DNA from: Ahrensia sp.
GTDB lineage: Bacteria; Pseudomonadota; Alphaproteobacteria; Rhizobiales; Rhizobiaceae
Direction of reading: 5' to 3'
Length of the DNA stretch: 15,548 nt
Assembly (NCBI GenBank): GCA_002698425.1
Contig: NZXU01000059.1
Coordinates: forward strand, 1-15,548
In this document: piece by piece, positions 7,546 through 14,905 of the stretch
Numbering within the stretch: the first letter of the stretch is position 1
How the letters are laid out: every line of letters begins with the position of its first letter
Program-made: the position numbers and the translations under genes
Notes under the pieces: generated by a model
What the model was told of the DNA's origin: nothing
The model's database searches: none
The model's input: only the letters and a program-made list of their open reading frames with translations

Positions 7546-8784
7546 ATGACATACCAAACGAAACGAGGTCTCCGCGGCTTGCTGGCAGCGGGTGCCATAG
7601 CTGTTGCGGCGACTATGCCTTTGAAGGCGCAGGCGGAGACAAACTATAATCTCGCCCTGCTGTCGGACTTTTCCGGCCCCTATGCCGACATCATGCCCAT
7701 TCTGGCAGGCGGACGCGAGGCTGTATTCACCTGGTGGAATGAAACCCGCGGCAAGGAACTTGGCGTTACGCTGAACTACAAAAACTACGAAACCCGCTAC
7801 GACGCGGCACAGGTGGCGAGCCTCTGGCCCGGGATCAAATCGGAACTGGACCCGATTGCGGTCGTCGGCCTTGGCGGGCCGGACGTTGCCGCGCTTTCCG
7901 AACGCCTGCCGGATGATAAGATCCCGATGTTCATGGCGACGGCCGCCTACGGTTTTGCCTGGCAACCGGATTCCTGGATCTTCAACCCGCGTCCGACCTA
8001 TTCGCACGAAAGCGCGGGCTTTGTGAACTGGATGCGTGAACAGCGGGGCGGAGACGATCCGCTCAAGGTCGCGATCCTCGCCTCCGAGGCCTCGCCTGCC
8101 TATGTCGACATGGCAAAGGGCCTCGAACTTTATGCCGAACAGCATCCCGAAGTGATCGATCTCGTCGAGGTAATCTATACCGAAGTGCAACCGACCGATC
8201 TGACGGCGCAAATGCGCCGCGTCGTGCGGGCCGGCGCCGAGGCGCTGATTATCCAGACGAACACCTCTATCGTGGTGGCGGCGAAACGTGGACTGCAAGC
8301 CAACGGGGCGAACATCCCGATCATGATGAGTTCGCATAACGGGTTGCCGGCCTCGGGGAGTGCGCTTGGCGGCCTTGACCAACTGGAGGGCGACTTTGAG
8401 GCTTACGGTATGGCGATTGCGGCCGATGAGGACACACCCGCACGACAATTCTACGAAACACTGGTTGCGAAATATGGGCTCGAGGCGCCCTGGAACGTTG
8501 TGACCGCGATGGGTGTTTCTCAAGGTCTTTTTGTCGTGAGCGTGATCGATCACGCGATCGAGGAGAACGGCGCCGAGGGCCTGACCGGAGAGATGGTTCG
8601 TGAGGCGCTCTTTACTAAACCGATCACCACCGAAGAAACCCACGGCTTTCTGCCCTCCCTCACTTTCACTCCCGAAGCGCCTTTCCCATTGGAAGGTCTC
8701 AAGGTGAATGTGGGCACCGTCAAAGATGGCAAGATCACCATCGAAGCAACCGGCGCCGACATTCCCGACGTTCAGAAGTGGTGA
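7546..8784 (+). CDS. livK: Periplasmic substrate-binding protein of the HAAT transporter (LivK-like)
   Basis: A 412-aa type I periplasmic binding protein that delivers the ligand to LivHM. A Sec signal peptide is evident: positive MTYQTKRGLRG, hydrophobic LLAAGAIAVAATMPL, and a likely cut after AQA at residue 30. There is no lipobox Cys, so it should be soluble. The mature start ETNYNLALLSDFSGPYADI is the usual first strand and ligand loop. GGGAGGA-like bases (7534-7540) sit 5 nt before ATG 7546, giving strong translation, as expected for an abundant binding protein. The ligand pocket cannot be read by eye; the catabolic neighbours argue for a carboxylic acid rather than an amino acid. A GC-rich hairpin follows directly. 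Confidence 0.9.
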   Translation: MTYQTKRGLRGLLAAGAIAVAATMPLKAQAETNYNLALLSDFSGPYADIMPILAGGREAVFTWWNETRGKELGVTLNYKNYETRYDAAQVASLWPGIKSELDPIAVVGLGGPDVAALSERLPDDKIPMFMATAAYGFAWQPDSWIFNPRPTYSHESAGFVNWMREQRGGDDPLKVAILASEASPAYVDMAKGLELYAEQHPEVIDLVEVIYTEVQPTDLTAQMRRVVRAGAEALIIQTNTSIVVAAKRGLQANGANIPIMMSSHNGLPASGSALGGLDQLEGDFEAYGMAIAADEDTPARQFYETLVAKYGLEAPWNVVTAMGVSQGLFVVSVIDHAIEENGAEGLTGEMVREALFTKPITTEETHGFLPSLTFTPEAPFPLEGLKVNVGTVKDGKITIEATGADIPDVQKW

Positions 8785-8792
8785 ATTTAACA

Positions 8793-8814
8793 GGGCGCCG
8801 CGGTCGCGGCGCCC
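8793..8814 (+). terminator. GC-rich stem-loop after livK (partial terminator or mRNA stabiliser)
   Basis: GGGCGCCGC and GCGGCGCCC are perfect complements around GGTC, giving a 9-bp stem that starts 8 nt after the livK stop. There is no T-run after it, so it is not a classical intrinsic terminator. Hairpins at this place often protect the binding-protein message or partly stop transcription, so that livK exceeds livF. Confidence 0.55.
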
Positions 8815-8845
8815 CTCCTGATCCTTAGCCTCGGGCAATACGACC

Positions 8846-9637
8846 ATGCTGGAACTCAACAACGTAGAAGTGACCTATTCCGACGTCATCCTGGCGCTAA
8901 AAGGCGTTTCCATGACGGTCCGTGAAGGTCAATGCGTTGCTCTGCTCGGTGGCAATGGCGCGGGCAAAAGTACGACGCTCAAGGCCATCTCAGGGACGCT
9001 CAAATCCGAAGATGGAACCGTTTCGGCGGGGTCCATCATTCTAGACGGCACCCCTGTCCAGAACATGGAAGCGTCGAACGTTGTAAAGAACGGTCTGATC
9101 CATGTGATGGAGGATCGGCGCGTATTGCGACATCTCACGTCAGAGCAAAACCTGATCGTGGGCGGGCATATGGTGCCTAGCTCCGCCGAGCTCAAGAACC
9201 GCCTGGACCAAGTTTATACTCTGATGCCGCGGCTTGCGGATCTCCGCCACCGCACCTCCGGATTTATGTCTGGTGGCGAACAGCAACTGCTGCTGATCGG
9301 CCGGGCAATGATGGCAAAGCCCAAGATCATCGCAATCGACGAGCCGTCGTTGGGTCTGGCCCCGATGATGATCCGGGATGTCTACGACGTGCTCAAGCAA
9401 CTCAAATCAGAAGGCACGACCTTTTTGCTGGTCGAACAGAACACCGCCGCGGCACTGTCGATCGCCGACTACGCTTATGTGATGGAAAATGGTCGTATCG
9501 TGATGGACGGCCCGGCCGACAAGCTCGCTGACAATGAGGATATCAAGGAATTCTATCTTGGTGTCACCGCCTCAGGCGAGCGCAAGAGCTATCGAGAGAT
9601 CAAGCACTATCGCCGCCGCAAAAGATGGCTGGGGTAG
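8846..9637 (+). CDS. livF: HAAT-family ABC transporter ATP-binding protein LivF
   Basis: A 263-aa ATPase partner of LivG. Walker A is GGNGAGKST (residues 35-43), the ABC signature is SGGEQQLLLIGRAM (from residue 142), and Walker B is IIAIDEPSLGLAP with Asp165-Glu166. LLVEQNTAAALSIADYAYVM is the typical LivF switch region. After the usual FYLG ending there is a basic tail (KHYRRRKRWLG) that, from memory, recurs in LivF proteins of transporters linked to acyl-CoA synthetases; this supports an acid rather than an amino acid transporter. ATG 8846 lies 61 nt after livK, beyond the stem-loop, with only a weak ribosome binding site. The SDR gene follows after 13 nt. Confidence 0.92.
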   Translation: MLELNNVEVTYSDVILALKGVSMTVREGQCVALLGGNGAGKSTTLKAISGTLKSEDGTVSAGSIILDGTPVQNMEASNVVKNGLIHVMEDRRVLRHLTSEQNLIVGGHMVPSSAELKNRLDQVYTLMPRLADLRHRTSGFMSGGEQQLLLIGRAMMAKPKIIAIDEPSLGLAPMMIRDVYDVLKQLKSEGTTFLLVEQNTAAALSIADYAYVMENGRIVMDGPADKLADNEDIKEFYLGVTASGERKSYREIKHYRRRKRWLG

Positions 9638-9650
9638 GAAAGGAGAGACA

Positions 9651-10439
9651 ATGAGTGAACTGCTTGCCATCAAGGGGCGGACTGCATTTGTAACCGGAGC
9701 AGGTCAAGGTGTGGGCCGTCAAGTCGCACTTTACCTGGCCGAACACGGGGCCGGTGCCGTTGTTGTCAACGATTTTCACGCCGACCGGGCCGAACGCGTT
9801 GCCGCAGAAGTGGAAGCTGCCGGTGCAAAGGCGCTGCCGCTCGCGTTTGATGTTTCAGAGTTCGAAGCCGTCGGCGCGGCCTTTGCCAAGGCGCAGAACG
9901 CCTTCGGCAGCGTGGATATTCTGGTCAACAATGCCGGCAACGCCGGGCCGACATCGCGGCTTGACGATCTTGTCCCGTTTTGGGAGTCGGATCCCACTGA
10001 ATGGCGCCGCTGGATGGCCACCAATTTCGACGGGGTGCTGAACTGCACCCGTCACGCCATGCCTTTAATGGTCAAATGTGGCTATGGTCGCATCGTGACC
10101 GTCATTTCCGACGCCGGACGCGTCGGCGAGCCGCACCTGGTGGTTTATTCCGGGGCCAAAGCCGGCGCGGCGGGCTTCATGCGGGCCATTGCAAAAGCCG
10201 CTGGCCGGTACGGGATCACCGCGAATTGCGTCGCCTTGGGGGGCACGAGGACTCCGGCTGTTGCTGACCTGATCCCGGATGCAGAGACCGAGAAGCGAGC
10301 ATTGTCGCAATATGTGATCCGCCGTCTGGGCGAGCCGGAAGATCCCGCCGGAATGATCCTGTTTCTCTGCTCGGATGCCGCCAGCTGGATCACCGGACAG
10401 ACCTATCCGGTGAATGGCGGGTATTCTTTTGCCTGCTAG
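9651..10439 (+). CDS. Short-chain dehydrogenase/reductase, probable 3-hydroxyacyl-CoA dehydrogenase
   Basis: A 262-aa classical SDR. The cofactor loop is TGAGQGVG (residues 15-22), followed by Asp41 at the end of the second strand, which favours NAD over NADP. NNAG is present, and the catalytic set is Ser153, Tyr166 and Lys170 (VVYSGAKAG). The C-terminal SWITGQTYPVNGGYSF is typical. In this setting it most likely oxidises the 3-hydroxyacyl-CoA made by the hydratase to the 3-oxo form, a common role for SDRs in such clusters, but other alcohol substrates are possible. The start at ATG 9651 follows AAAGGAG (9639-9645), which begins right after the livF stop. It is the last plus-strand gene of the transporter operon and converges on the CaiB-family gene with a 16-nt gap. 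Confidence 0.85.
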   Translation: MSELLAIKGRTAFVTGAGQGVGRQVALYLAEHGAGAVVVNDFHADRAERVAAEVEAAGAKALPLAFDVSEFEAVGAAFAKAQNAFGSVDILVNNAGNAGPTSRLDDLVPFWESDPTEWRRWMATNFDGVLNCTRHAMPLMVKCGYGRIVTVISDAGRVGEPHLVVYSGAKAGAAGFMRAIAKAAGRYGITANCVALGGTRTPAVADLIPDAETEKRALSQYVIRRLGEPEDPAGMILFLCSDAASWITGQTYPVNGGYSFAC

Positions 10440-10455
10440 AGCCGAAAACAGGTGG

Positions 10456-11565
10456 CTACCGCTCGTCGGAGCCTTTCGGGAGGATGCTGTCATTGTCTGC
10501 CCCGAGTTCTGGTGGCAGGTCCGGGGTTGCGGTCTCGAAATCATCGAATTTCAGAGGCTGGACGAGGAAAGTCTCGGTCTTGCCGCTGTCATGCGTGATC
10601 GTGCGCAGCAACTGGCGCGCGCGCACATGGGCGTCATCCAGCGCTTCGATCAAAGAATTGACCGGACCCCATGGCACGCCCGCCTTATCCAGAAGATCGC
10701 CCCACTCGGCACGGGGCTTGCCGACTACAACCGCCGCGATCTCTTCCCGCAGCGCGTCCTTGCTGGCAACACGTTCGCGGCCCGTCATCGAAGCAAGCTC
10801 CGCCCTGTCGATCACATCGCAGAACGGTTGCCAAAACCAGTCCTCGTGCGCGATGGACAATGTCATGAGCTTGCCGTCCTTGCAGGTGAACACGCCATAG
10901 CCCGGCTCGGCGATGAATTCGCCCAGCGGTGTGCCATTGGCGGCCGGAACAAGGAATGCGGTCAGCATCGAAACCACCGCGTCCGACATGGAAACGTCCA
11001 CGTAACGCCCCTGCCCCGTCCGCTGGCTCGACACCACAGCCGACAGTATTGCGATCGCAGCGAACAGCGCCGCGCCAACATCCGCGAAGGGGATCGCCGG
11101 CACAGGTCCGGGCTGCCCCGCATCGGCCTGATCGGCCAGCAGGCCGCCAACGCCTTCATAGCTCAGATCATGCCCGGCCCTGTCACGATAGGGGCCGTCC
11201 TGCCCGTAGCCCGAAATCGACACGTAAACCAGCCGCGGGTTGACGCTGCGCATGTCCTCGAAACCGGCGCCGAGGGCCGCGAGCTTGCCAGGGCGGAACC
11301 CTTCAACGATAACATCCGAGTCCTTGGCCAGTTCGCGAAAACTCGCCAACCCAGCAGCCGATTTCAAATCCAGCGCGACGCTGCGCTTGCCCCGGTTCAA
11401 CGCCCGGAACAACGGCGGAAACTGCCGGGCCGGATCACCAACGCTTGGGCGTTCGATCATGATCACCTCAGCCCCCATGTCCGACAACAGCATTGTCGCG
11501 TAGGGACCGGGAAATTGTTCGGCCAGGCTGAGGATCTTCAGACCGGCCAGGGGTGCAGCGCTCAT
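10456..11565 (-). CDS. CaiB/BaiF family protein, alpha-methylacyl-CoA racemase-like
   Basis: A 369-aa family III CoA-transferase/racemase protein. The N-terminus LAGLKILSLAEQFPGPYATM, the piece VIVEGFRPGKLAALG, and NPRLVYVSISGYGQDGP are family marks. The catalytic Asp is at about residue 133 in AGHDLSYEGVGG. Its GHD-x-x-Y context is like alpha-methylacyl-CoA racemase (GHDINY), whereas CoA transferases usually carry other residues there; the length also fits racemases. A racemase would set the stereochemistry at C2 of a branched acyl-CoA before dehydrogenation. I chose ATG 11563-11565 because the family homology begins there and GGAG stands about 7 nt upstream; a longer frame adds 24 non-homologous residues. 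It is the only minus-strand metabolic gene, convergent with the SDR and divergent from the crotonase. CoA transfer between acids remains an alternative. Confidence 0.85.
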   Translation of the reverse strand: MSAAPLAGLKILSLAEQFPGPYATMLLSDMGAEVIMIERPSVGDPARQFPPLFRALNRGKRSVALDLKSAAGLASFRELAKDSDVIVEGFRPGKLAALGAGFEDMRSVNPRLVYVSISGYGQDGPYRDRAGHDLSYEGVGGLLADQADAGQPGPVPAIPFADVGAALFAAIAILSAVVSSQRTGQGRYVDVSMSDAVVSMLTAFLVPAANGTPLGEFIAEPGYGVFTCKDGKLMTLSIAHEDWFWQPFCDVIDRAELASMTGRERVASKDALREEIAAVVVGKPRAEWGDLLDKAGVPWGPVNSLIEALDDAHVRARQLLRTITHDSGKTETFLVQPLKFDDFETATPDLPPELGADNDSILPKGSDER

Positions 11566-11611
11566 ATTGGTCTCCAAGTCACGTTTTCCCCGCGAGCGGG
11601 TCCGACCCATC

Positions 11612-11628
11612 GCAGCGCAGATCGCTGC
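11612..11628. promoter_or_regulatory. Inverted repeat in the divergent intergenic region
   Basis: GCAGCG and CGCTGC flank CAGAT as a perfect 6-bp dyad between the divergent CaiB-family and crotonase genes. A second small dyad, CCCGC-GA-GCGGG, is at 11589-11600. Either could be an operator serving one or both promoters in the 113-bp gap. Short GC dyads arise easily in this composition. Confidence 0.25.
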
Positions 11629-11678
11629 AAAAGACAAGGCAAAAATCCCATAACAGTTATAATTTTCAGGGACTTAGC

Positions 11679-12467
11679 ATGAATGAAGCGAAGCAGACGC
11701 TATCCGTCGAACGCGTGGCAAGAACAGAATGGATTACCCTCCAGCGAACCGAACAGCTGAACGCCATGTCAACGCAGATGCTGCAAGAAATGGCGGTTGC
11801 ACTGGAAGCCGCGCTGACCGACGATGCGGTTCGCACAATTGTCCTAACCGGTTCGGGCCGGGCATTCTGCGCTGGTGCCGATCTGAAAGAGATCGCTGAC
11901 GCCAAACACAAACCGGGCGAACCGGACCTTCTTGATCTCGTCGATCACACGTTCGGACTGATGCGGCATGGTCCCAAGCCGGTGATCGCCGCCGTGAACG
12001 GGCTGGCCATGGCCGGCGGGCTGGAGATGGTGATGGCCTGCGATCTGGTCTTTGCCGCCGAAAGCGCGCAACTGGGCGATGCCCATTCCAACTTCGGCGT
12101 CTTTCCCGGTGCAGGCGGTGCTGCGATCCTGCCGCGCAGGATTGGATTGAACCGCGCGAAATATTTGTTGTTCTCGGGGGAAAACGTCTCGGCGCAGGAC
12201 ATGATGGACTGGGGGCTGGTCAACAAGGTCGTCGCGGACGACGACCTGCACAACGCGGTGCAGGCCTTCACTGACAGGCTAGCAGACAAGAGCCCGTCGG
12301 TCTTGCGCCGTATGAAGGCGGTTGCCAACCGGTCGCTGGACGTCGACGAAACCGCCGCTCTTTCCGATGAGATGCTGAACCTGCGCGCGCACATGCGGTC
12401 CTGGGACATGCACGAGGGGCTTTCGGCGTTCAATGAAAAGCGCAAACCTCAGTTTCGCGGATACTAG
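11679..12467 (+). CDS. Enoyl-CoA hydratase/isomerase (crotonase) family protein
   Basis: A 262-aa crotonase-fold enzyme acting on a CoA thioester. Oxyanion-hole segments are FCAGADLKEI and AMAGGLEMVMACD, the latter holding Glu116 at the place of rat hydratase Glu144. The second hydratase Glu (Glu164) is replaced: the segment reads LGDAHSNFGVFPGAGGA, with His136 at that position. It may therefore be a hydratase with a different acid/base, an isomerase, or a hydrolase-type crotonase; I would not claim a straight hydratase. The ATG at 11679 has CAGGGA (11667-11672) 6 nt upstream. It heads a three-gene operon with the thiolase (16 nt) and the second acyl-CoA dehydrogenase. The C-terminus (FNEKRKPQFRGY) is the usual ending, so the gene is complete. 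Confidence 0.85.
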   Translation: MNEAKQTLSVERVARTEWITLQRTEQLNAMSTQMLQEMAVALEAALTDDAVRTIVLTGSGRAFCAGADLKEIADAKHKPGEPDLLDLVDHTFGLMRHGPKPVIAAVNGLAMAGGLEMVMACDLVFAAESAQLGDAHSNFGVFPGAGGAAILPRRIGLNRAKYLLFSGENVSAQDMMDWGLVNKVVADDDLHNAVQAFTDRLADKSPSVLRRMKAVANRSLDVDETAALSDEMLNLRAHMRSWDMHEGLSAFNEKRKPQFRGY

Positions 12468-12470
12468 AAC

Positions 12471-12476
12471 AGGAGG
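12471..12476 (+). promoter_or_regulatory. Ribosome binding site deciding the thiolase start
   Basis: AGGAGG lies 7 nt before ATG 12484. An upstream in-frame start inside the crotonase gene (12433) would put 17 unrelated residues ahead of the thiolase first strand, so 12484 is preferred. Confidence 0.7.
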
Positions 12477-12483
12477 ACGAACG

Positions 12484-13722
12484 ATGCAGGACATATACGT
12501 CGTTGGCGTCGGGATGACGCCGTTCGGAAAATTCCGGACCAAGACCATCAAGGACATGACGGGCGAGGCTGTCGCCGCCGCCCTTGCGGACGCCGGGCTG
12601 GCCGCCGACCGGATCAACGGCGCCTTCTTCTCCAACGCAGTGCAGGGCCACATGGAGGGCCAGCACATGATCCGGGGCGAGATCGCGCTGCGCGAAATGG
12701 GCATTCAGGGTATTCCGGTGGTAAATGTCGAAAATGCCTGTGCCAGCGCCTCGACCGGGTTCAAGCTGGCGGTGGATTTCCTCAAGGCAGGCAATGGTGA
12801 CTGCTGTCTCGCCGTGGGTGCCGAAAAAATGTATTCCGATGACCGCGCGTTGATGTTTTCGGCCTTCGACAGCGGCTGGGACGTCAGCAACGGCGAAGAG
12901 GTTGCGCAACGCCTGGCCGATCTGGGGGCCGGCGTCGAGGAACCCGAAGGATCGAAATCGCCCAAGCCCTACAGCGTATTCATGGATGTCTACGCAGGCT
13001 TCGCGCGGCTGCACATGAAGACTTTCGGCACCACGCAAGAACAGTTTGCCGCTGTCTCTGCCAAGAACCATGAACATTCCGCGCATAATCCGTTGGCGCA
13101 GTACCGCGATGCCATGAGCGTAGATCAGGTCATGGCCGCGCCGCCCATCACCTATCCGCTGACCCTGCCAATGTGCGCCCCGATCTCGGACGGTGCCGCG
13201 GCGGCCGTGCTGTGCACGGGCGAAGGACTCAAGCGACTGGGGCTCGATCCCGCACGCGCTATCAAGGTCAAAGCCGCGATCCTGCGCTCCGGCACCGACC
13301 GTCCGCCGGAAGATTATAAGAACCACCTGACCCGCCTTGCCGCGCTTCAGGCCTATGAACAGGCCGGGCTCGGCCCAGAGGATATGTCGGTTGCCGAAGT
13401 ACATGACGCCACTGCCGTGGGCGAGGTGATCCAAATCGAAAATCTCGGGTTTGTCGAATTCGGAGAGGGGGGGCCAGCCAGCCTGCGCGGCGATACAAAG
13501 ATCGGCGGGCGCATTCCGGTGAACCCCTCGGGCGGATTGGAATCCAAGGGCCACCCGGTCGGGGCCACCGGGATCGGGCAGGTTTTTGAACTGGTTACGC
13601 AGCTGCGCGGCGAAGCGGGCGCGCGTCAGGTCGAAGGCGCGCAGAACGCCATCGCCGAAAACGGCGGCGGTTTGCACGGGGTCGAGGAAGCCGCCGCCTG
13701 CGTCACCATTCTGGGACGCTGA
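12484..13722 (+). CDS. SCP2/SCPx-type thiolase (acetyl-CoA acyltransferase-like)
   Basis: A 412-aa thiolase-superfamily enzyme that would cleave a 3-oxoacyl-CoA with CoA to a shortened acyl-CoA plus acetyl- or propionyl-CoA. The first strand is IYVVGVGMTPFGKF. The nucleophilic Cys86 lies in NVENACASASTG, and His357 in ESKGHPVGATGIGQ. A further conserved loop, EVHDATAVGEVIQIENLG, starts at about residue 305 and is of the SCP2 type. The second cysteine of classical thiolases is not there: the site reads ENGGGLHG with Asn393. Cys86 and His357 argue against the aldolase-type Ltp2 group, and no DUF35 partner gene is in the window. SCPx thiolases in animals cleave 2-methyl-branched 3-oxoacyl-CoAs, which fits the racemase-like gene next door. 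The acyl-CoA dehydrogenase follows after 16 nt. Confidence 0.85.
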   Translation: MQDIYVVGVGMTPFGKFRTKTIKDMTGEAVAAALADAGLAADRINGAFFSNAVQGHMEGQHMIRGEIALREMGIQGIPVVNVENACASASTGFKLAVDFLKAGNGDCCLAVGAEKMYSDDRALMFSAFDSGWDVSNGEEVAQRLADLGAGVEEPEGSKSPKPYSVFMDVYAGFARLHMKTFGTTQEQFAAVSAKNHEHSAHNPLAQYRDAMSVDQVMAAPPITYPLTLPMCAPISDGAAAAVLCTGEGLKRLGLDPARAIKVKAAILRSGTDRPPEDYKNHLTRLAALQAYEQAGLGPEDMSVAEVHDATAVGEVIQIENLGFVEFGEGGPASLRGDTKIGGRIPVNPSGGLESKGHPVGATGIGQVFELVTQLRGEAGARQVEGAQNAIAENGGGLHGVEEAAACVTILGR

Positions 13723-13738
13723 AACAAGGTTGAAAACA

Positions 13739-14905
13739 ATGGAAAATGTGATCTCTGCCGCTCAGGCAGTCTATACAGACGAGCAACGCATGTTGCTGGA
13801 GAACTTTCGCAAGATGGCCGAGGCGAAGTTCGCTCCGCTGGCCGAGCAATACGAGGACCTCGGCCACCCGCCCGACGCGGAAACGCTGAAATCCCTGTTC
13901 TCCAAGGTCGAGGAGTTCGGGCTGATCAGTGGGCTGATACCCGAGGAAGACGGCGGCGCCGGAATCGACCGCATGACCTATGGCATTCTCTACGAGGAAC
14001 TGGCCCGGATCTGGGCCGATCTGGCGATTGCGGTGCTGATTCAGGGTCACGCAGTGTTTGCGGTCAACCTTTTGGGAAATGCGGCGCAGAAAGAGGCCTA
14101 TCTTGGGCCGCTCCTGCGCAGCGAACGCATCTGCGCAACCTGCATTTCCGAACCTGAGGTCGGCTCGAACGTGCGCGAGGTCAAGACACGTGCGGACCGC
14201 GAGGGCGACAAGATTTTTGTCAGTGGACAAAAACTCTGGATTTCCAATGGGGCCCAGTCGGATTTCGCCATCGTTGTCTGCAATCTGGACGACGGGATTT
14301 CCATGGTCATCGTGGATCGAGATAAAGGCGGCTATGAGAGCCGAGAATTGCGCAAGATGGGGCTTGTCAGCGCCTCTACCTGCGAGTTGTTCTTCGAAAG
14401 GGCCGAAACCACCGCCGAACATGTTCTCGGAAATGCAGGTGGGGGCCTGTTCCAGACGTTGAAACTCTTTGAAAGCGCGCGCGTGTTTGTCGGCCTGACG
14501 AGCATCGGCATTGCCCAGGCGGCACTGGAATGCGCCGTTAAATACGCGCAAGAGCGCCAACAGCACGGCAAGCCGATCGGCGGGCACCAGTTGATCCAGG
14601 GTTACCTGGCAGACATGGCTACGCATCTGGATGCGGCGCGATTGTTATGCCAGCGCGGGCTGCAACTTCTTGATCTGGGCGTACGTTGCGACACTCAGAC
14701 CTCAATGGCGAAATGGTATGCGACGGAAATCGCCGTCGAAATCGCAGGCAAGGCCGTGCAGATCCACGGCGGCAACGGCATCACTAAGGAATTTCCGGTC
14801 GAACGGCATTTCCGCAATGCCAAGGTCCTTCCGATCCCCGACGGCACCACCGAGATCCAGAAGCTGGTCATCGGGCGAAACCTGACAGGGTTCAACGCTT
14901 TCTAA
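13739..14905 (+). CDS. Acyl-CoA dehydrogenase with Asp at the catalytic Glu position
   Basis: A 388-aa FAD-dependent acyl-CoA dehydrogenase feeding electrons to ETF. Marks are ATCISEPEVGSNVREVKT, GQKLWISNGAQSDFAI, VQIHGGNGITKEFPVERHFR, and the ending PIPDGTTEIQKLVIGRNLTG. Where most members have EGTxEIQ with the catalytic Glu, this one has Asp368 (DGTTEIQ), and the helix-G site (FESARVFVGL) offers Ala rather than Glu. Asp368 is therefore the probable base, a shorter side chain that could suit a bulky or ring-bearing substrate. I chose ATG 13739, which follows AAGG and leaves the thiolase gene intact; in-frame codons upstream overlap that gene and look unlike a dehydrogenase. It ends the operon, and its TAA (14903-14905) lies exactly where an IS630 element begins. 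Confidence 0.88.
   Translation: MENVISAAQAVYTDEQRMLLENFRKMAEAKFAPLAEQYEDLGHPPDAETLKSLFSKVEEFGLISGLIPEEDGGAGIDRMTYGILYEELARIWADLAIAVLIQGHAVFAVNLLGNAAQKEAYLGPLLRSERICATCISEPEVGSNVREVKTRADREGDKIFVSGQKLWISNGAQSDFAIVVCNLDDGISMVIVDRDKGGYESRELRKMGLVSASTCELFFERAETTAEHVLGNAGGGLFQTLKLFESARVFVGLTSIGIAQAALECAVKYAQERQQHGKPIGGHQLIQGYLADMATHLDAARLLCQRGLQLLDLGVRCDTQTSMAKWYATEIAVEIAGKAVQIHGGNGITKEFPVERHFRNAKVLPIPDGTTEIQKLVIGRNLTGFNAF

Noticed and set aside
7429..8862. Long minus-strand open frame of 477 codons opposite livK
   Set aside because: It lies antisense to a clear signal-peptide-bearing binding protein, its translation shows no domain, and such frames are common in GC-rich DNA.
11650..11660. ATAACAGTTAT dyad as a second copy of the operator at 2605-2618
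   Set aside because: The half-sites look alike, but the spacer is 1 bp here against 4 bp there, so the same dimer would not fit both; probably chance in an AT-rich patch.
11658..11663. Perfect TATAAT just upstream of the crotonase gene as a promoter
   Set aside because: A start about 7 nt downstream would fall inside the Shine-Dalgarno, and there is no -35 box at 16-18 bp, so use as the -10 element of this gene is doubtful.
10414..11682. Plus-strand open frame of 422 codons opposite the CaiB-family gene
   Set aside because: The minus strand carries clear CaiB/BaiF motifs; the plus frame is rich in Arg and His and shows no family.
12430..13677. Minus-strand open frame of 415 codons opposite the thiolase
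   Set aside because: It has no recognisable motifs and lies wholly over the thiolase gene; a composition artefact.
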